A stretch of 64,000 nucleotides of DNA from Aurantibacter sp034110465. Lineage in GTDB: Bacteria; Bacteroidota; Bacteroidia; Flavobacteriales; Flavobacteriaceae. The translations under genes and the position numbers were made by a program. Positions 17,664-26,411 of this stretch are shown in pieces. Position 1 is the stretch's first letter, and each line of letters begins with the position of its first letter. The stretch is taken from positions 62,001 to 126,000 of the forward strand of contig JAWUZD010000010.1 in assembly GCA_034110465.1 (NCBI GenBank). The letters run 5' to 3'. The notes beneath the pieces were generated by a model, which had not been told where the DNA came from, did no database searches, and worked only from the letters and a program-made list of their open reading frames with translations.

Positions 17664-17759
17664 GCTTATTTTTAGTTTTTAAAGTATTAGTAATCGCTTT
17701 TAAATGAACTCACTTTTAAAATATTTTATTCAAAAAAAGATATTAAAGTGAATTTGATG

Positions 17760-17767
17760 CAAAAGTA
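17760..17767 (-). promoter_or_regulatory. -7 box of ABC-F gene
   Basis: TACTTTTG on the minus strand matches TAnnTTTG and would give a leader of about 90 bases. No TTG is well spaced upstream. Confidence 0.5.
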
Positions 17768-17850
17768 GAAAAAAGCCTTTAAATTTATACTATAAACTTA
17801 GTTATATTAAGATTTAACAGCGCTTTAACAACAAAATTAAATCATTAAAT

Positions 17851-17858
17851 TAAATTTG
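17851..17858 (+). promoter_or_regulatory. -7 box of thioredoxin-fold lipoprotein gene
   Basis: TAAATTTG matches exactly and lies 25 bases before the TTG start at 17884. Confidence 0.5.
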
Positions 17859-17883
17859 TTAAACACATTTATATTAGAATACT

Positions 17884-19311
17884 TTGAAACTAAAAATTAC
17901 CATACTTACTTTAATCACGGCAACAATATGTTTTATTGCTTGTAAAAACGTAACATCTATTAGCGATGAAACCTTTTTTGGTGGTGTTGTGTTAAATCCT
18001 AATACTAATTTTATAATACTTCAAGATATAAATAATGTTACTTTAGATACTTTGACTTTAGATAACAAAAACACTTTCATTCATAAATTTGTAGCATTTA
18101 AACCAGGAATATATAGCTTTTATGATGGTAAAGAATCCCAATCTGTTTTAATTGAAAAAGGTGATAGTCTAACCTTTCTACTAAACACAATTAATTTTGA
18201 TGAATCTTTAACCTACTCTGGTATTGGAAGTAAAAAAAACAATTATCTAATAGATTTATATTTAGAGAACGAAGCTCAAGAAAAATTTATTCTTAAAATT
18301 AGTCAATTAGAACCTCAATTATTTTCTTCAAAATTGGATAGCATAAAAATATTAAAAGAAGAAAAATTAAAAATCTATCAAGAAAAACATAAATTATCTC
18401 AATTATTCTTAAAAGTTGCTGAAGGTAATATTGTTTATCATCATTATTATTGTAAAGAGTTTTATCCTTTTGCACGTTTTGATAAAGATGAATTTAATGT
18501 ATTTTCTGATCTAGATGCATCTTTCTATAAGTACAGAGAAAACGTAGATTATAATAATACGCTGCTTCAAAATTATAAACCTTACAGATCTTTTCTAAGG
18601 TTTCACTTTAATAACATTGCATTATCCAATCATTTCAAACATTCTAAAGACAGCTTTTACAATAGCCATTCTTTACATTATAATTTGGACAAGCTTAACT
18701 TAATTGATGAAAAAATAAAAAATGAAAAAATAAAAAATGACTTATCTTTTTATTATATGATGCGATTTTTAAACGACTCTAAAGATGTAAAAGATTTTGA
18801 AACTGTTTTAAATACGTTTAAAAAAATTAATACAAATTCTGAAAGTGTAGAAAAAGTTTCAAATATTGTTAATTCTTATACTAGGCTAAAGCCTGGTTAT
18901 TCATTACCAAATATAGATTTAATTGACAAAATGAATAATACTGTCACATTAAGTTCTGTGATTTCTAAGCCAACTATTATTTACTTTTGGAGTAATAAAT
19001 ATAATTACCATCTGGTTGATGCACATAAAAAAGCATTAGAATTAAATATTAAATATCCTGAAGTAGAATTTATTGCAATAAATACAGATAATATAAGTAG
19101 TAGAGAACAAGCTAAAATATTACGAAAAAATAGATTTAAATATAAAAACGAGTTTCACTTTAAAAACCCTGAAACAGCAAAAGATATTTTAGCTATAAGA
19201 CCTATAAATAACGCTTTTATTGTAGATAAAAATGCTAATATAATTAATCCTAAAGCTAATATGTTTGCCATAGATTTTGAACAACAGTTAGTTGAATTGT
19301 TAAATAGGTAA
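17884..19311 (+). CDS. lipoprotein with C-terminal thioredoxin-like fold lacking CxxC
   Basis: The 475-residue protein starts at TTG and has a lipoprotein signal ending FIAC (about Cys20). The middle is Lys/Glu/Asn-rich and helical, with no family I recognise. From about residue 340 it follows the TlpA/AhpC-like order: GYSLPNIDLID, PTIIYFWSNKYNYHL, VEFIAINTD and PINNAFIVDKNANII. The active-site WCxxC is replaced by WSNKY, so thiol-disulfide chemistry looks impossible. Residues EKIKN are duplicated in tandem by a 15-bp repeat (18709-18738). I infer an envelope protein with a structural or binding role. Confidence 0.7.
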   Translation: MKLKITILTLITATICFIACKNVTSISDETFFGGVVLNPNTNFIILQDINNVTLDTLTLDNKNTFIHKFVAFKPGIYSFYDGKESQSVLIEKGDSLTFLLNTINFDESLTYSGIGSKKNNYLIDLYLENEAQEKFILKISQLEPQLFSSKLDSIKILKEEKLKIYQEKHKLSQLFLKVAEGNIVYHHYYCKEFYPFARFDKDEFNVFSDLDASFYKYRENVDYNNTLLQNYKPYRSFLRFHFNNIALSNHFKHSKDSFYNSHSLHYNLDKLNLIDEKIKNEKIKNDLSFYYMMRFLNDSKDVKDFETVLNTFKKINTNSESVEKVSNIVNSYTRLKPGYSLPNIDLIDKMNNTVTLSSVISKPTIIYFWSNKYNYHLVDAHKKALELNIKYPEVEFIAINTDNISSREQAKILRKNRFKYKNEFHFKNPETAKDILAIRPINNAFIVDKNANIINPKANMFAIDFEQQLVELLNR

Positions 19312-19353
19312 AATTGATATTTTCATTTTTTTATTATACTTTTTTTAACTAGC

Positions 19354-19364
19354 TGTTGTAAGTA
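19354..19364 (+). repeat. left inverted repeat of small accessory unit
   Basis: TGTTGTAAGTA is repeated, inverted and without mismatch, as TACTTACAACA at 19813-19823. The pair bounds a 470-bp unit that contains one small decayed gene. Confidence 0.6.
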
Positions 19365-19487
19365 ATAGAGAAAATCCCTCAAACATAAATAATACGGAAT
19401 TGAAAAATTGACTGAATTTTGACAAACTGAATTTAGTAAGTTGCTGAATTACCACTCAAACGGAATTAACTGTATGAAATAATTTAA

Positions 19488-19799
19488 ATGACAGAAGAAG
19501 AAACTATATCTTTGATTTATTTATCAATTGCTTTAGCATCAGAAACTGAACCTGTTAATTTTCAAGAAATCTCAAATGTTTCGGACGGAATCAATCACGA
19601 AATTCCGAATCATAAAGAATTACAAACATCAATTTCTTGGCTTTCAAAAGAACTCTTAATTAACAAGTTTGAGAAAAAATACAAATTGACCGATTTGGGA
19701 AAATTATAATATGAAAAAGCATCAAAAGGCACTAATATATTATTCAAAATTTAGAAAAACTTTGAAGTAACAATAAAAAATATTAATAAGAATAATTAA
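19488..19799 (+). pseudogene. small winged-helix-like gene broken by two stop codons
   Basis: An ATG frame of 73 codons (SLIYLSIALASETEPVNF to KKYKLTDLGKL) ends at TAA 19707-19709. The same frame continues with protein-like sequence (YEKASKGTNILFKI), meets TAG at 19752-19754, continues (KNFEVTIKN) and ends at TAA 19797-19799. The first stop is one base from GAA and the second one base from TGG. An intact product would be about 103 residues with a repeat-helix and 'LTDLGK' wing resembling PadR/MarR-type winged helices. The similarity is weak and the function unknown. The 73-residue product could still be made. Confidence 0.55.
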
Positions 19800-19812
19800 G
19801 ATAAAAAAGTAC

Positions 19813-19823
19813 TACTTACAACA
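19813..19823 (-). repeat. right inverted repeat of small accessory unit
   Basis: TACTTACAACA is the exact reverse complement of 19354-19364. Confidence 0.6.
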
Positions 19824-19830
19824 AAGGCGT

Positions 19831-19932
19831 GTATAATTCATTACGGCGAAATTTTCTAACACAAATTCCTCTCATTTTTGCTATATTTCAATTTACTACT
19901 GAATAACTCTTCGTATAATTCCGTAACGAAAT
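19831..19932 (+). repeat. degenerate direct repeat pair
   Basis: GTATAATTCATTACGGCGAAAT (19831-19852) and GTATAATTCCGTAACGAAAT (19913-19932) differ by a short deletion and a few substitutions. They lie just outside the right inverted repeat in otherwise gene-free DNA. Confidence 0.45.
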
Positions 19933-19976
19933 CATAGAAAAACACTTTAAACGAACTTTTCTAATAAAAATAAACT

Positions 19977-20648
19977 CTAAAAATTAAGATCAGAATCTAA
20001 ACTTACTTTGGGTCTTTGGTTTGGAACAATAGAAGATGTATCAAAGCCTGAAAAACGCTTCATATAATATTTAATACTTGTTCCAAAAGCATCACTAAAA
20101 GCTTCTTTTCCGTAACTTCTTAAATATTTTTTTACGCTACCTGGGCCAGCTAAATGTGCTGCTGCTAAAATACCAGATTCTGTAATTACAGCACCATTAA
20201 TTTTTTTTCCAGCAAAACGTTTTATGTCTCTGCGTAAAATCCATTTATTACGTTCTGTATTTGCAAAAAATGCTTTTTCTTGTAATTCTGGCGTATTTAA
20301 AAACAAGGTAGTATCGTAAATTCCAATCATTTCCAATGTCGTACGTCCAAATTGGTATTTTCCTAAATAACCTAAAGTATTTACTTTAGAATAATCGTTT
20401 TGAGATTCTTTAAAACCTAAAACTTCTTTAAAAGCATTTAATGATTGTCCTAAATGTGGTGTAAACGTTTTTTCTTTTTTTACTATTTGCATATTAGATT
20501 CACGACAAAGGTTGTAGTCTAATTGCATATCTTTTGTTGATAATAAAGATAAATCAGCATTATACTGAGATTCTTCTTGTAAAGACACTATAACTAGTGT
20601 TATTATACTTAAAGATAATAATAGAAATTGAATTTTGTTTTTTATCAT
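19977..20648 (-). CDS. lysozyme/transglycosylase-fold exported protein
   Basis: The 223-residue protein has an N-terminal signal or anchor (residues 5-22). Residues about 75-190 follow the order of lysozyme-like muramidases: a catalytic-type Glu in FKESQNDY, the NTLGYLGKYQFGRTTLEMIG turn (split here as YLGKYQFG and TTLEMIG) and GILAAAHLAGPGSVKKYL. Such enzymes cleave the glycan strands of peptidoglycan in the periplasm. No LysM or other wall-binding domain is present. It lies 92 bp downstream of a cluster with dapF and mltG but has its own -7 box. Confidence 0.72.
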   Translation of the reverse strand: MIKNKIQFLLLSLSIITLVIVSLQEESQYNADLSLLSTKDMQLDYNLCRESNMQIVKKEKTFTPHLGQSLNAFKEVLGFKESQNDYSKVNTLGYLGKYQFGRTTLEMIGIYDTTLFLNTPELQEKAFFANTERNKWILRRDIKRFAGKKINGAVITESGILAAAHLAGPGSVKKYLRSYGKEAFSDAFGTSIKYYMKRFSGFDTSSIVPNQRPKVSLDSDLNF

Positions 20649-20689
20649 ATACTTTTAATTCTTGACTAAATGTCAATATTTTCAGCGTG

Positions 20690-20697
20690 CAAATATA
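20690..20697 (-). promoter_or_regulatory. -7 box of lysozyme-fold gene
   Basis: TATATTTG on the minus strand is an exact match, 41 bases before the ATG. Confidence 0.55.
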
Positions 20698-20740
20698 CAA
20701 TATTTTATTAATTATTGAAAATCAAGCAGTTAAACTCGTG

Positions 20741-21643
20741 TTAAAAGTACAACGCATGAGTGTTTACGCGACCTCTACTATTAATTTCTAATGCAGGAAA
20801 TGGAATTTTAATGCTATTAAATACCGAAAAAAAGGTTTTTAAAAGATGAGAATTAGTCTTTATTCGTGTTAAATCTACATCTAAACTCAAATAAAATTGT
20901 CTTAATCGTTCTTGATTTTGAAAATCTATATTATTTGGTTCTCCAGAAAGCATTCCTGTAGCGCCATAACCAAAAGCTACATTTATCCATTTTGGAATCT
21001 TTTCTCTCTTAAAAAAAGAAGCCACATTAGCACTTAACCAATAGGTTTGTCCGTTGTAATCTTTTAGGATTTCTTCTGTAAATCCATTTCCTAATTTATT
21101 TGGTCTTTGTGGCGCAAAACCAGTTCTATGAAACGAAAACTTAAATGCGATACGTTGCTCTTTCCATAGTAATTGCTGACCAATATAAAATCCTGTTCCT
21201 GCAGTATTTGCTGCAATATCCGACCAAGAAAATCCCCATTCTTTAGAAAAACCATCAAAAACTTCTACTACAGTTAAATAACCAAAACCCAAAGTTGCTC
21301 CATAAAGTAATTGCTTTTTAGCATCTACGCCACTCCATTTTAGACTTTCTGCTCCAAAACGTCCTAATTGGTAAGCAGAAAATGCGTGTCCAATTTTATC
21401 CATTTGTAGCCATTCCTGACTATCATTTAAAGTATGAAACTTAGAACGTTCATAATCGTTATACCATAACTGATTTAAACCAATTAAACTTAACCCAACC
21501 ACAGAAGTTTCAGTTATAACTAATGTTTTAAGTCGTTTGTGATGTAGTGTATCACTTGGTTTTAAAAATGAATTAATGCTGTTTTGCGAAAATCCTTGAG
21601 CAGATAACAAAACAATTATTAAGAAAAGAAGAGTTTTTTTCAA
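20741..21643 (-). CDS. DUF2279 (YfiM-like) envelope protein
   Basis: The 300-residue protein has a signal peptide ending near AQGFSQ. Residues about 75-155 carry the DUF2279 pattern: MDKIGHAFSAYQLGRFG, GATLGFGYLTVVEVFDGFS and SDIAANTAGTGFYIGQQ. The second half alternates strand-like segments and may sit in the outer membrane. The family's function is unknown. Its start lies 2 bp after the mltG stop, so it is almost certainly in the same transcript as dapF, the GNAT gene and mltG. Confidence 0.82.
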   Translation of the reverse strand: MKKTLLFLIIVLLSAQGFSQNSINSFLKPSDTLHHKRLKTLVITETSVVGLSLIGLNQLWYNDYERSKFHTLNDSQEWLQMDKIGHAFSAYQLGRFGAESLKWSGVDAKKQLLYGATLGFGYLTVVEVFDGFSKEWGFSWSDIAANTAGTGFYIGQQLLWKEQRIAFKFSFHRTGFAPQRPNKLGNGFTEEILKDYNGQTYWLSANVASFFKREKIPKWINVAFGYGATGMLSGEPNNIDFQNQERLRQFYLSLDVDLTRIKTNSHLLKTFFSVFNSIKIPFPALEINSRGRVNTHALYF

Positions 21644-21645
21644 GG

Positions 21646-22689
21646 TTAACGATTTATTCCAACACTATTTATCCAGCGTACATATTCGTTTTTATTATTA
21701 TTATGCTGCGCTAAAGTTTTAGCAAATTTATGATATCCAAAATTCTTCACATTGGCTACAAAATAAAGATACTTATGTTTTTCAGCATTTAAAACAGCAT
21801 CTATAGCAGAAATATCTGGCATTGTAATTGGTCCAGGAGGAATACTTCTATACTTATATGTATTGTATGGCGAATCTATTTCTAAATCTTTATAAAGCAC
21901 TCGTTTTATAACCTGATTAAAATCGTTTGACGTTAATTTTTTAGCATAAATAACCGTTGGATCTGCTTGTAATGGCATCCCAAGTCTAATTCTATTTAAA
22001 TAAACACCTGCAACTCTTGGTCTTTCGTCTACTTTAGCTGTTTCTTTATGAACAATAGATGCAATAGTAATGACTTCATTTTTAGTTAAGTTTAATGCTT
22101 TTGCTTTTTCTGTTCTAGATGTATTCCAAAAATTAGTATAAGCCTTAAGCATTTTAGATCTAAAAGTTTCTGCAGAACTATTCCAGAAAAACTCGTAGCT
22201 ATCTGGCACATACATTCCTAAAGCGGTTTGCTTTGTAAAGTTGTTTTTATTTAAAAATTTGGTATCTGAAATAGTATTTAAAATTTCTAAACTATCTAAA
22301 TCCAATTGTTCCGAAATACGACCAGCTAAATTCTCTAAACGTTCTTGATTGTTAAACGATATTTTGACAGGCAAATTTTTAATTCTTATAGAATTTATAA
22401 TCGCATTATTATTCATTCCTTTTGTTATAGCAAAACGTCCCGCCGTAATATGAGTCGTATATTTTTTTTGTTCTGCTAAGTCATTAAAAGTTTCTAGATC
22501 TTCTAATAACGGTTCTAATTGATTCTTAACATCTGCGAAAGTATCTGTTTTAGAAATATAAATATAAGCTGTTTCACCATTAAACGCGGTATTAGGTTTA
22601 AGCATTGCATTATAAACAAAGTTTGCAAAGTAAGCCGCAACTGCTAATCCTATAATAACAACAGCTATTAGTGTTTTTTTAATGTACAT
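21646..22689 (-). CDS. mltG: endolytic murein transglycosylase MltG
   Basis: MltG cuts nascent glycan strands at the inner membrane and so limits their length. The 347 residues begin with a membrane anchor (KTLIAVVIIGLAVAAYFANFV). A LysM-like segment follows, then the YceG core with the catalytic-type Glu in ASIVHKETAKVDERPRVAGV and the conserved LGMPLQADPTVIYA. The PPGPITMPDISAIDAVLN motif near the C-terminus is also present. It overlaps the GNAT gene upstream by 11 bp and touches DUF2279 downstream. Confidence 0.95.
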   Translation of the reverse strand: MYIKKTLIAVVIIGLAVAAYFANFVYNAMLKPNTAFNGETAYIYISKTDTFADVKNQLEPLLEDLETFNDLAEQKKYTTHITAGRFAITKGMNNNAIINSIRIKNLPVKISFNNQERLENLAGRISEQLDLDSLEILNTISDTKFLNKNNFTKQTALGMYVPDSYEFFWNSSAETFRSKMLKAYTNFWNTSRTEKAKALNLTKNEVITIASIVHKETAKVDERPRVAGVYLNRIRLGMPLQADPTVIYAKKLTSNDFNQVIKRVLYKDLEIDSPYNTYKYRSIPPGPITMPDISAIDAVLNAEKHKYLYFVANVKNFGYHKFAKTLAQHNNNKNEYVRWINSVGINR

Positions 22690-23209
22690 AATTTATTAAT
22701 TGATAAATATATTCGTCTTTATAAGTTCCACTAGTGTAAATCCAATCTTTTTTTAACCCTATTTGTTCAAATTTCTGGGCTTCAAATAGTTTTATACTTG
22801 CTAAATTATCTGCGGTAACATTACAATGCAATTGGTGTAAATCTAAATGCTTAAAACAATAATCAACAACCATTTTTAAAGCATTTTTACCATAACCTTT
22901 AGCTTTATTTTCTTCGCCATAAATTAAAATTCCAACACCAGCTCGTTTATTTTTAATGTCAAAATCATAAATATCTATCAAACCAACTGCTTTATCATTT
23001 GGTTTACAAATAACAAAACGTTGTTGTTTAACTTCAAAAATATCTTTATGGGCATTTTCTAAATATTCTTTAATTAAGAAACGCGAATATGGTGTTATAG
23101 TTTGACTAATTTCCCAAACAGATTCATCGTTCTCAATTTGGTAAATAAAGTCCAAATCTTCTGGCTCTAAAGCTCTTAAATAGCAGATTTCTGTTTTTAA
23201 TGTTACCAT
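22679..23209 (-). CDS. GNAT family N-acetyltransferase (RimJ/RimL-like)
   Basis: The 176-residue cytoplasmic protein has the GNAT order: an N-terminal LRALEPEDLDFIYQIEND, the acetyl-CoA loop region GEENKAKGYGKNALKMVVDYCF, and the LDLHQLHCNVTADNLASIKLFEAQKFE region with the conserved NxxSxxLF-like helix. It resembles enzymes acting on protein N-termini or small amines; the substrate is unknown. It overlaps dapF by 7 bp and mltG by 11 bp, so translation is probably coupled. Confidence 0.88.
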   Translation of the reverse strand: MVTLKTEICYLRALEPEDLDFIYQIENDESVWEISQTITPYSRFLIKEYLENAHKDIFEVKQQRFVICKPNDKAVGLIDIYDFDIKNKRAGVGILIYGEENKAKGYGKNALKMVVDYCFKHLDLHQLHCNVTADNLASIKLFEAQKFEQIGLKKDWIYTSGTYKDEYIYQLINYVH

Positions 23210-23985
23210 TCTACTTTACCTTTAAAAACTTGTTGTGTTGGACCTTCCAAAAACACATTTGTATAATTTCCTTTATCTTCTTTAAACTGAATGGTTAGCG
23301 TTCCACCTTCAACTTTAATCGTATTTGTTAAAGATGTAGTTAATCCGTTTTTATGCATTGCAATTGCTGTTGCTGTTGCTCCAGTTCCACAAGATAAAGT
23401 TTCGTCTTCCACGCCACGCTCATAAGTTCTAATTCTAAACGTTGATGGGTTTTCTTGTTCTACAAAGTTAATATTACTTCCGCCTTTAGTAGTATATAAA
23501 TCCGAATATCTAATTTTAGAACCTTCACTTTTTACATCAAAATTGGCTAAATGCGACACCAATTGCACGTGATGTGGTGAACCTGTATCTAAAAATGAGT
23601 AGTTTTGGTTTTCTTCAACGTTTAACACATCAATCATTTGCAAAGCAATGGTATCTTTTTTAACCGTTGCATAATGTAATCCATCTATGGCTTCAAAAGT
23701 GGTCTCTTTATCTATAACATTTAAATATTGAGCAAAAGCTACAATACATCTGCCACCATTTCCACACATAGTGCTTTGATTTCCATCGGCATTAAAATAA
23801 ATCATTTTAAAATCTGATATACCAGAATGTTCTAATAAAATAAGCCCATCTGCTCCTACTCCAAATTTACGGTCACAAAATTTGGCAACCAATTTAGTAT
23901 CGATTTTATTAAAGCTATTTAAACGATTATCAATAAGTACAAAATCGTTTCCTGTACCTTGATATTTATAAAATGTATAAGTCAA
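23203..23985 (-). CDS. dapF: diaminopimelate epimerase
   Basis: DapF converts LL- to meso-diaminopimelate, the cross-linking residue of peptidoglycan and the precursor of lysine. The 260-residue protein has both catalytic cysteines: C74 in MCGNGGRC and C199 in SCGTGATA. The start FYKYQGTGNDFVLIDNR is standard. It is the first gene of a cluster with GNAT, mltG and DUF2279, and an exact -7 box lies 19 bases upstream. Confidence 0.97.
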   Translation of the reverse strand: MTYTFYKYQGTGNDFVLIDNRLNSFNKIDTKLVAKFCDRKFGVGADGLILLEHSGISDFKMIYFNADGNQSTMCGNGGRCIVAFAQYLNVIDKETTFEAIDGLHYATVKKDTIALQMIDVLNVEENQNYSFLDTGSPHHVQLVSHLANFDVKSEGSKIRYSDLYTTKGGSNINFVEQENPSTFRIRTYERGVEDETLSCGTGATATAIAMHKNGLTTSLTNTIKVEGGTLTIQFKEDKGNYTNVFLEGPTQQVFKGKVEW

Positions 23986-24004
23986 CTTAAAAAAATTATA
24001 TGAA

Positions 24005-24012
24005 CAAATATA
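24005..24012 (-). promoter_or_regulatory. -7 box of dapF cluster
   Basis: TATATTTG on the minus strand is an exact match, 19 bases before the dapF ATG. Confidence 0.55.
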
Positions 24013-24114
24013 AGACTATTTTATGATGTTAAAGCCACGTTAAAGTTGATAAAACCATCCAATAAATAATTAATTTTAAACGTTTAATCTAATAACTCAA
24101 AACTATTTTTACTT

Positions 24115-25515
24115 ATGAAAAAATTAATGACACTTGTTTTAGTTTCGGTATTAGGAGGCATAATTACTCTTGGAAGCTATAAACTTTTATTTGAAAATGA
24201 AGCTAAAAAATCTTTAGTTGACTCTACAACTGTAAGCCCAGTTTTATCTAATGTAGATTATAATTCAACAAAATTAAATGCTTTAGAAAAAACAGACTTT
24301 AGTGATGCAGCTGAAAAAACAATACATACAGTTGTGCACGTAAAAAATGTAACTACAAGTAATGGAAGTCCATCTTTAGAGGATTTATTTTTTGGACGAA
24401 TGCCACAACGCAAACAATTAGGAACTGGTAGCGGAGTTATTATTTCGCCAGACGGCTATATTATTACAAACAATCACGTTATAGATGGGTCCCAGGCTTT
24501 AACAGTTACTTTAAATGACAACAGAACTTTTAATGCTGAAATTATTGGTACAGATCCAAAAACAGATATTGCACTTTTAAAAATTGAAACAGATGAAAAT
24601 TTACCTTATACCACTTTTGCAGATAGTGACCAAGCTAAAATTGGCGAATGGGTTTTAGCAGTTGGAAATCCGTTTAACCTTACTTCTACAGTAACAGCTG
24701 GAATAATAAGTGCAAAATCTAGAGATTTAAGTTCTAATAATAGTCAGTCGTTTATACAAACTGATGCTGCTGTAAATCCAGGGAATTCTGGTGGTGCTTT
24801 AGTAAATACAAATGGTGATTTAATAGGAATTAATACGGCTATTTCTTCTCAAACAGGTTCTTATATTGGATACTCTTTTGCTGTACCAAGTAATATTGCT
24901 AAAAAAGTGGTGCAAGATATTATGGAATATGGAAATGTACAGAATGGAATTCTTGGTGTTACTGGTGGCGCATTAACAGGAAATAGCGTAAAAGAATTTG
25001 GTGAATCTCAAGGATTCTATATTAGTGAAGTTGAAGAAGATTCTGGTGCAGAAAAAGCAGGGTTACAATCTGGAGATATTATTAAAAAATTAGATCAAAC
25101 AGAAATTAATAAGTTTAGTGATTTAAGTGGTTATTTAGCTACAAAACGACCAAATGATGTGGTTAATGTAGAGTTTATTAGAAATGGATCCACAAAATCT
25201 TCTGCTGTTACTTTATTAAAAAATAACTCGTTTATTATTAAAGGTATTGCTAAAATTAAAAATGCGTCCGAAAAAGATTTAAAAACCTTTAAATTAGATT
25301 ATGGCGTTAAAATTTCTAAGTTAAATGATACGAACGCGCTTTATTTAAGAAAATATGGACTATCTGAAGGTCAAATTATAACAAAACTGAACGATAAGTC
25401 GATTAAGTCTGTAGACGATATTAAGTCTATTATTGAGGCTAAACCTAACTCTGAACCTTTACGTTTTGAAGTTGTTAATAAAAACGGAGAAACAGAACGT
25501 TTTTACTTTAAATAG
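24115..25515 (+). CDS. DegP/HtrA-type periplasmic serine protease
   Basis: This protein-quality-control protease has 466 residues. It begins with a hydrophobic signal or anchor (residues 3-25). The trypsin-like triad is H121 (TNNHVIDG), D151 (KTDIALL) and S225 (NPGNSGGA). Two PDZ domains follow, at about 280-365 and 375-465, giving the DegP/DegQ layout. The N-terminus lacks a clear signal peptidase site, so membrane anchoring as in DegS is possible. A bidirectional hairpin terminator follows. Confidence 0.94.
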   Translation: MKKLMTLVLVSVLGGIITLGSYKLLFENEAKKSLVDSTTVSPVLSNVDYNSTKLNALEKTDFSDAAEKTIHTVVHVKNVTTSNGSPSLEDLFFGRMPQRKQLGTGSGVIISPDGYIITNNHVIDGSQALTVTLNDNRTFNAEIIGTDPKTDIALLKIETDENLPYTTFADSDQAKIGEWVLAVGNPFNLTSTVTAGIISAKSRDLSSNNSQSFIQTDAAVNPGNSGGALVNTNGDLIGINTAISSQTGSYIGYSFAVPSNIAKKVVQDIMEYGNVQNGILGVTGGALTGNSVKEFGESQGFYISEVEEDSGAEKAGLQSGDIIKKLDQTEINKFSDLSGYLATKRPNDVVNVEFIRNGSTKSSAVTLLKNNSFIIKGIAKIKNASEKDLKTFKLDYGVKISKLNDTNALYLRKYGLSEGQIITKLNDKSIKSVDDIKSIIEAKPNSEPLRFEVVNKNGETERFYFK

Positions 25516-25536
25516 ATTATCTAATTTTTAGACATA

Positions 25537-25567
25537 AAAAAGCCACTTCTTTTGGAAGTGGCTTTTT
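25537..25567. terminator. bidirectional terminator after HtrA-type gene
   Basis: AAAAAGCCACTTC and GAAGTGGCTTTTT form 13 base pairs around a TTTTG loop. It serves the convergent lipoprotein gene as well. Confidence 0.9.
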
Positions 25568-25586
25568 CGTTTTTATTATCAAAAAA

Positions 25587-26345
25587 TTAATTCAATGTGT
25601 AAGAATCTAAATTAGACGAATCTTGACCATTTTCTTCTATCTTTATTAAACCTATATCTAAAGCATAGAAATAATTTGCATTAATTACTTGACCCGATGT
25701 TGTATCTCCACCTGTTACTTTTACATCTATAACTGGAGAATAATCTACTCCATTTACAGTTTTAGTTAAATCTACTCCAACTATCTCATATACATAATTA
25801 ATATTTAAGACTACGTTTGGAAACGATGGGTCACTAAAAGAAGTTACTTGACTAAAAGAAACGTCCCAAGAAGTACCAACAGGAACATTGTCTTTTAAAA
25901 TCACGTATGTAGGTATAGCAGTTTGTGTAGCTGTTAATCCTCCTCCATAATCTATTTGTGTTTCATTTGAATAAGCATAATAATTACCTCCATCTTTATA
26001 AAGAAAACCTGATGTAGTTACAGCTGCTGAACCATTTGATGCTGTAGATTGTGATAATTCATAAACATTATTTCCAGAAGTATCTGTGAAATTATTCACC
26101 ATTTCACTAGTTAAATTTTGACTTATTCCGCTTATTGAAGAACTATAATTCCAAGTATTCCCAATAGCTCTTGGGAAATAATCTCCAGATGATGTTCCAC
26201 CAGAACCAGCTCCGTTATTACCGCTAGTAGTTCCTCCTGTAACAGCTGGATCTGTTAAATCAAAACCTTCTAAAGGTTCATTCTCACAAGAATTAAATAA
26301 TACTATTGAAAGTATAAAGATTGAATACGTTAATATTTTTTTCAT
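25587..26345 (-). CDS. secreted lipoprotein with Gly/Ser linker
   Basis: I place the start at 26345, giving 252 residues and a standard signal peptide (KKILTYSIFILSIVLFNSC) with the lipidated Cys in FNSC. A longer frame from 26390 would run across an exact promoter box. After the Cys come ENEPLEGFDL and then a Gly/Ser/Thr linker (about residues 35-60), followed by a strand-rich domain with YFPRAIGNTWNYSS. The tether ENEPLEGFDL is nearly repeated in the next gene (DNEPLTGFDL). No named family is recognised. Confidence 0.72.
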   Translation of the reverse strand: MKKILTYSIFILSIVLFNSCENEPLEGFDLTDPAVTGGTTSGNNGAGSGGTSSGDYFPRAIGNTWNYSSSISGISQNLTSEMVNNFTDTSGNNVYELSQSTASNGSAAVTTSGFLYKDGGNYYAYSNETQIDYGGGLTATQTAIPTYVILKDNVPVGTSWDVSFSQVTSFSDPSFPNVVLNINYVYEIVGVDLTKTVNGVDYSPVIDVKVTGGDTTSGQVINANYFYALDIGLIKIEENGQDSSNLDSYTLN

Positions 26346-26377
26346 AAGAACTAGTGTTTTTATTTTTTTACAATAAA

Positions 26378-26385
26378 CAAACATA
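26378..26385 (-). promoter_or_regulatory. -7 box of Gly/Ser lipoprotein gene
   Basis: TATGTTTG on the minus strand is an exact match, 32 bases before the 26345 start and inside the longer alternative frame. Confidence 0.55.
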
Positions 26386-26411
26386 ATCATTCCTGATAAA
26401 ACTTTCTTTGT

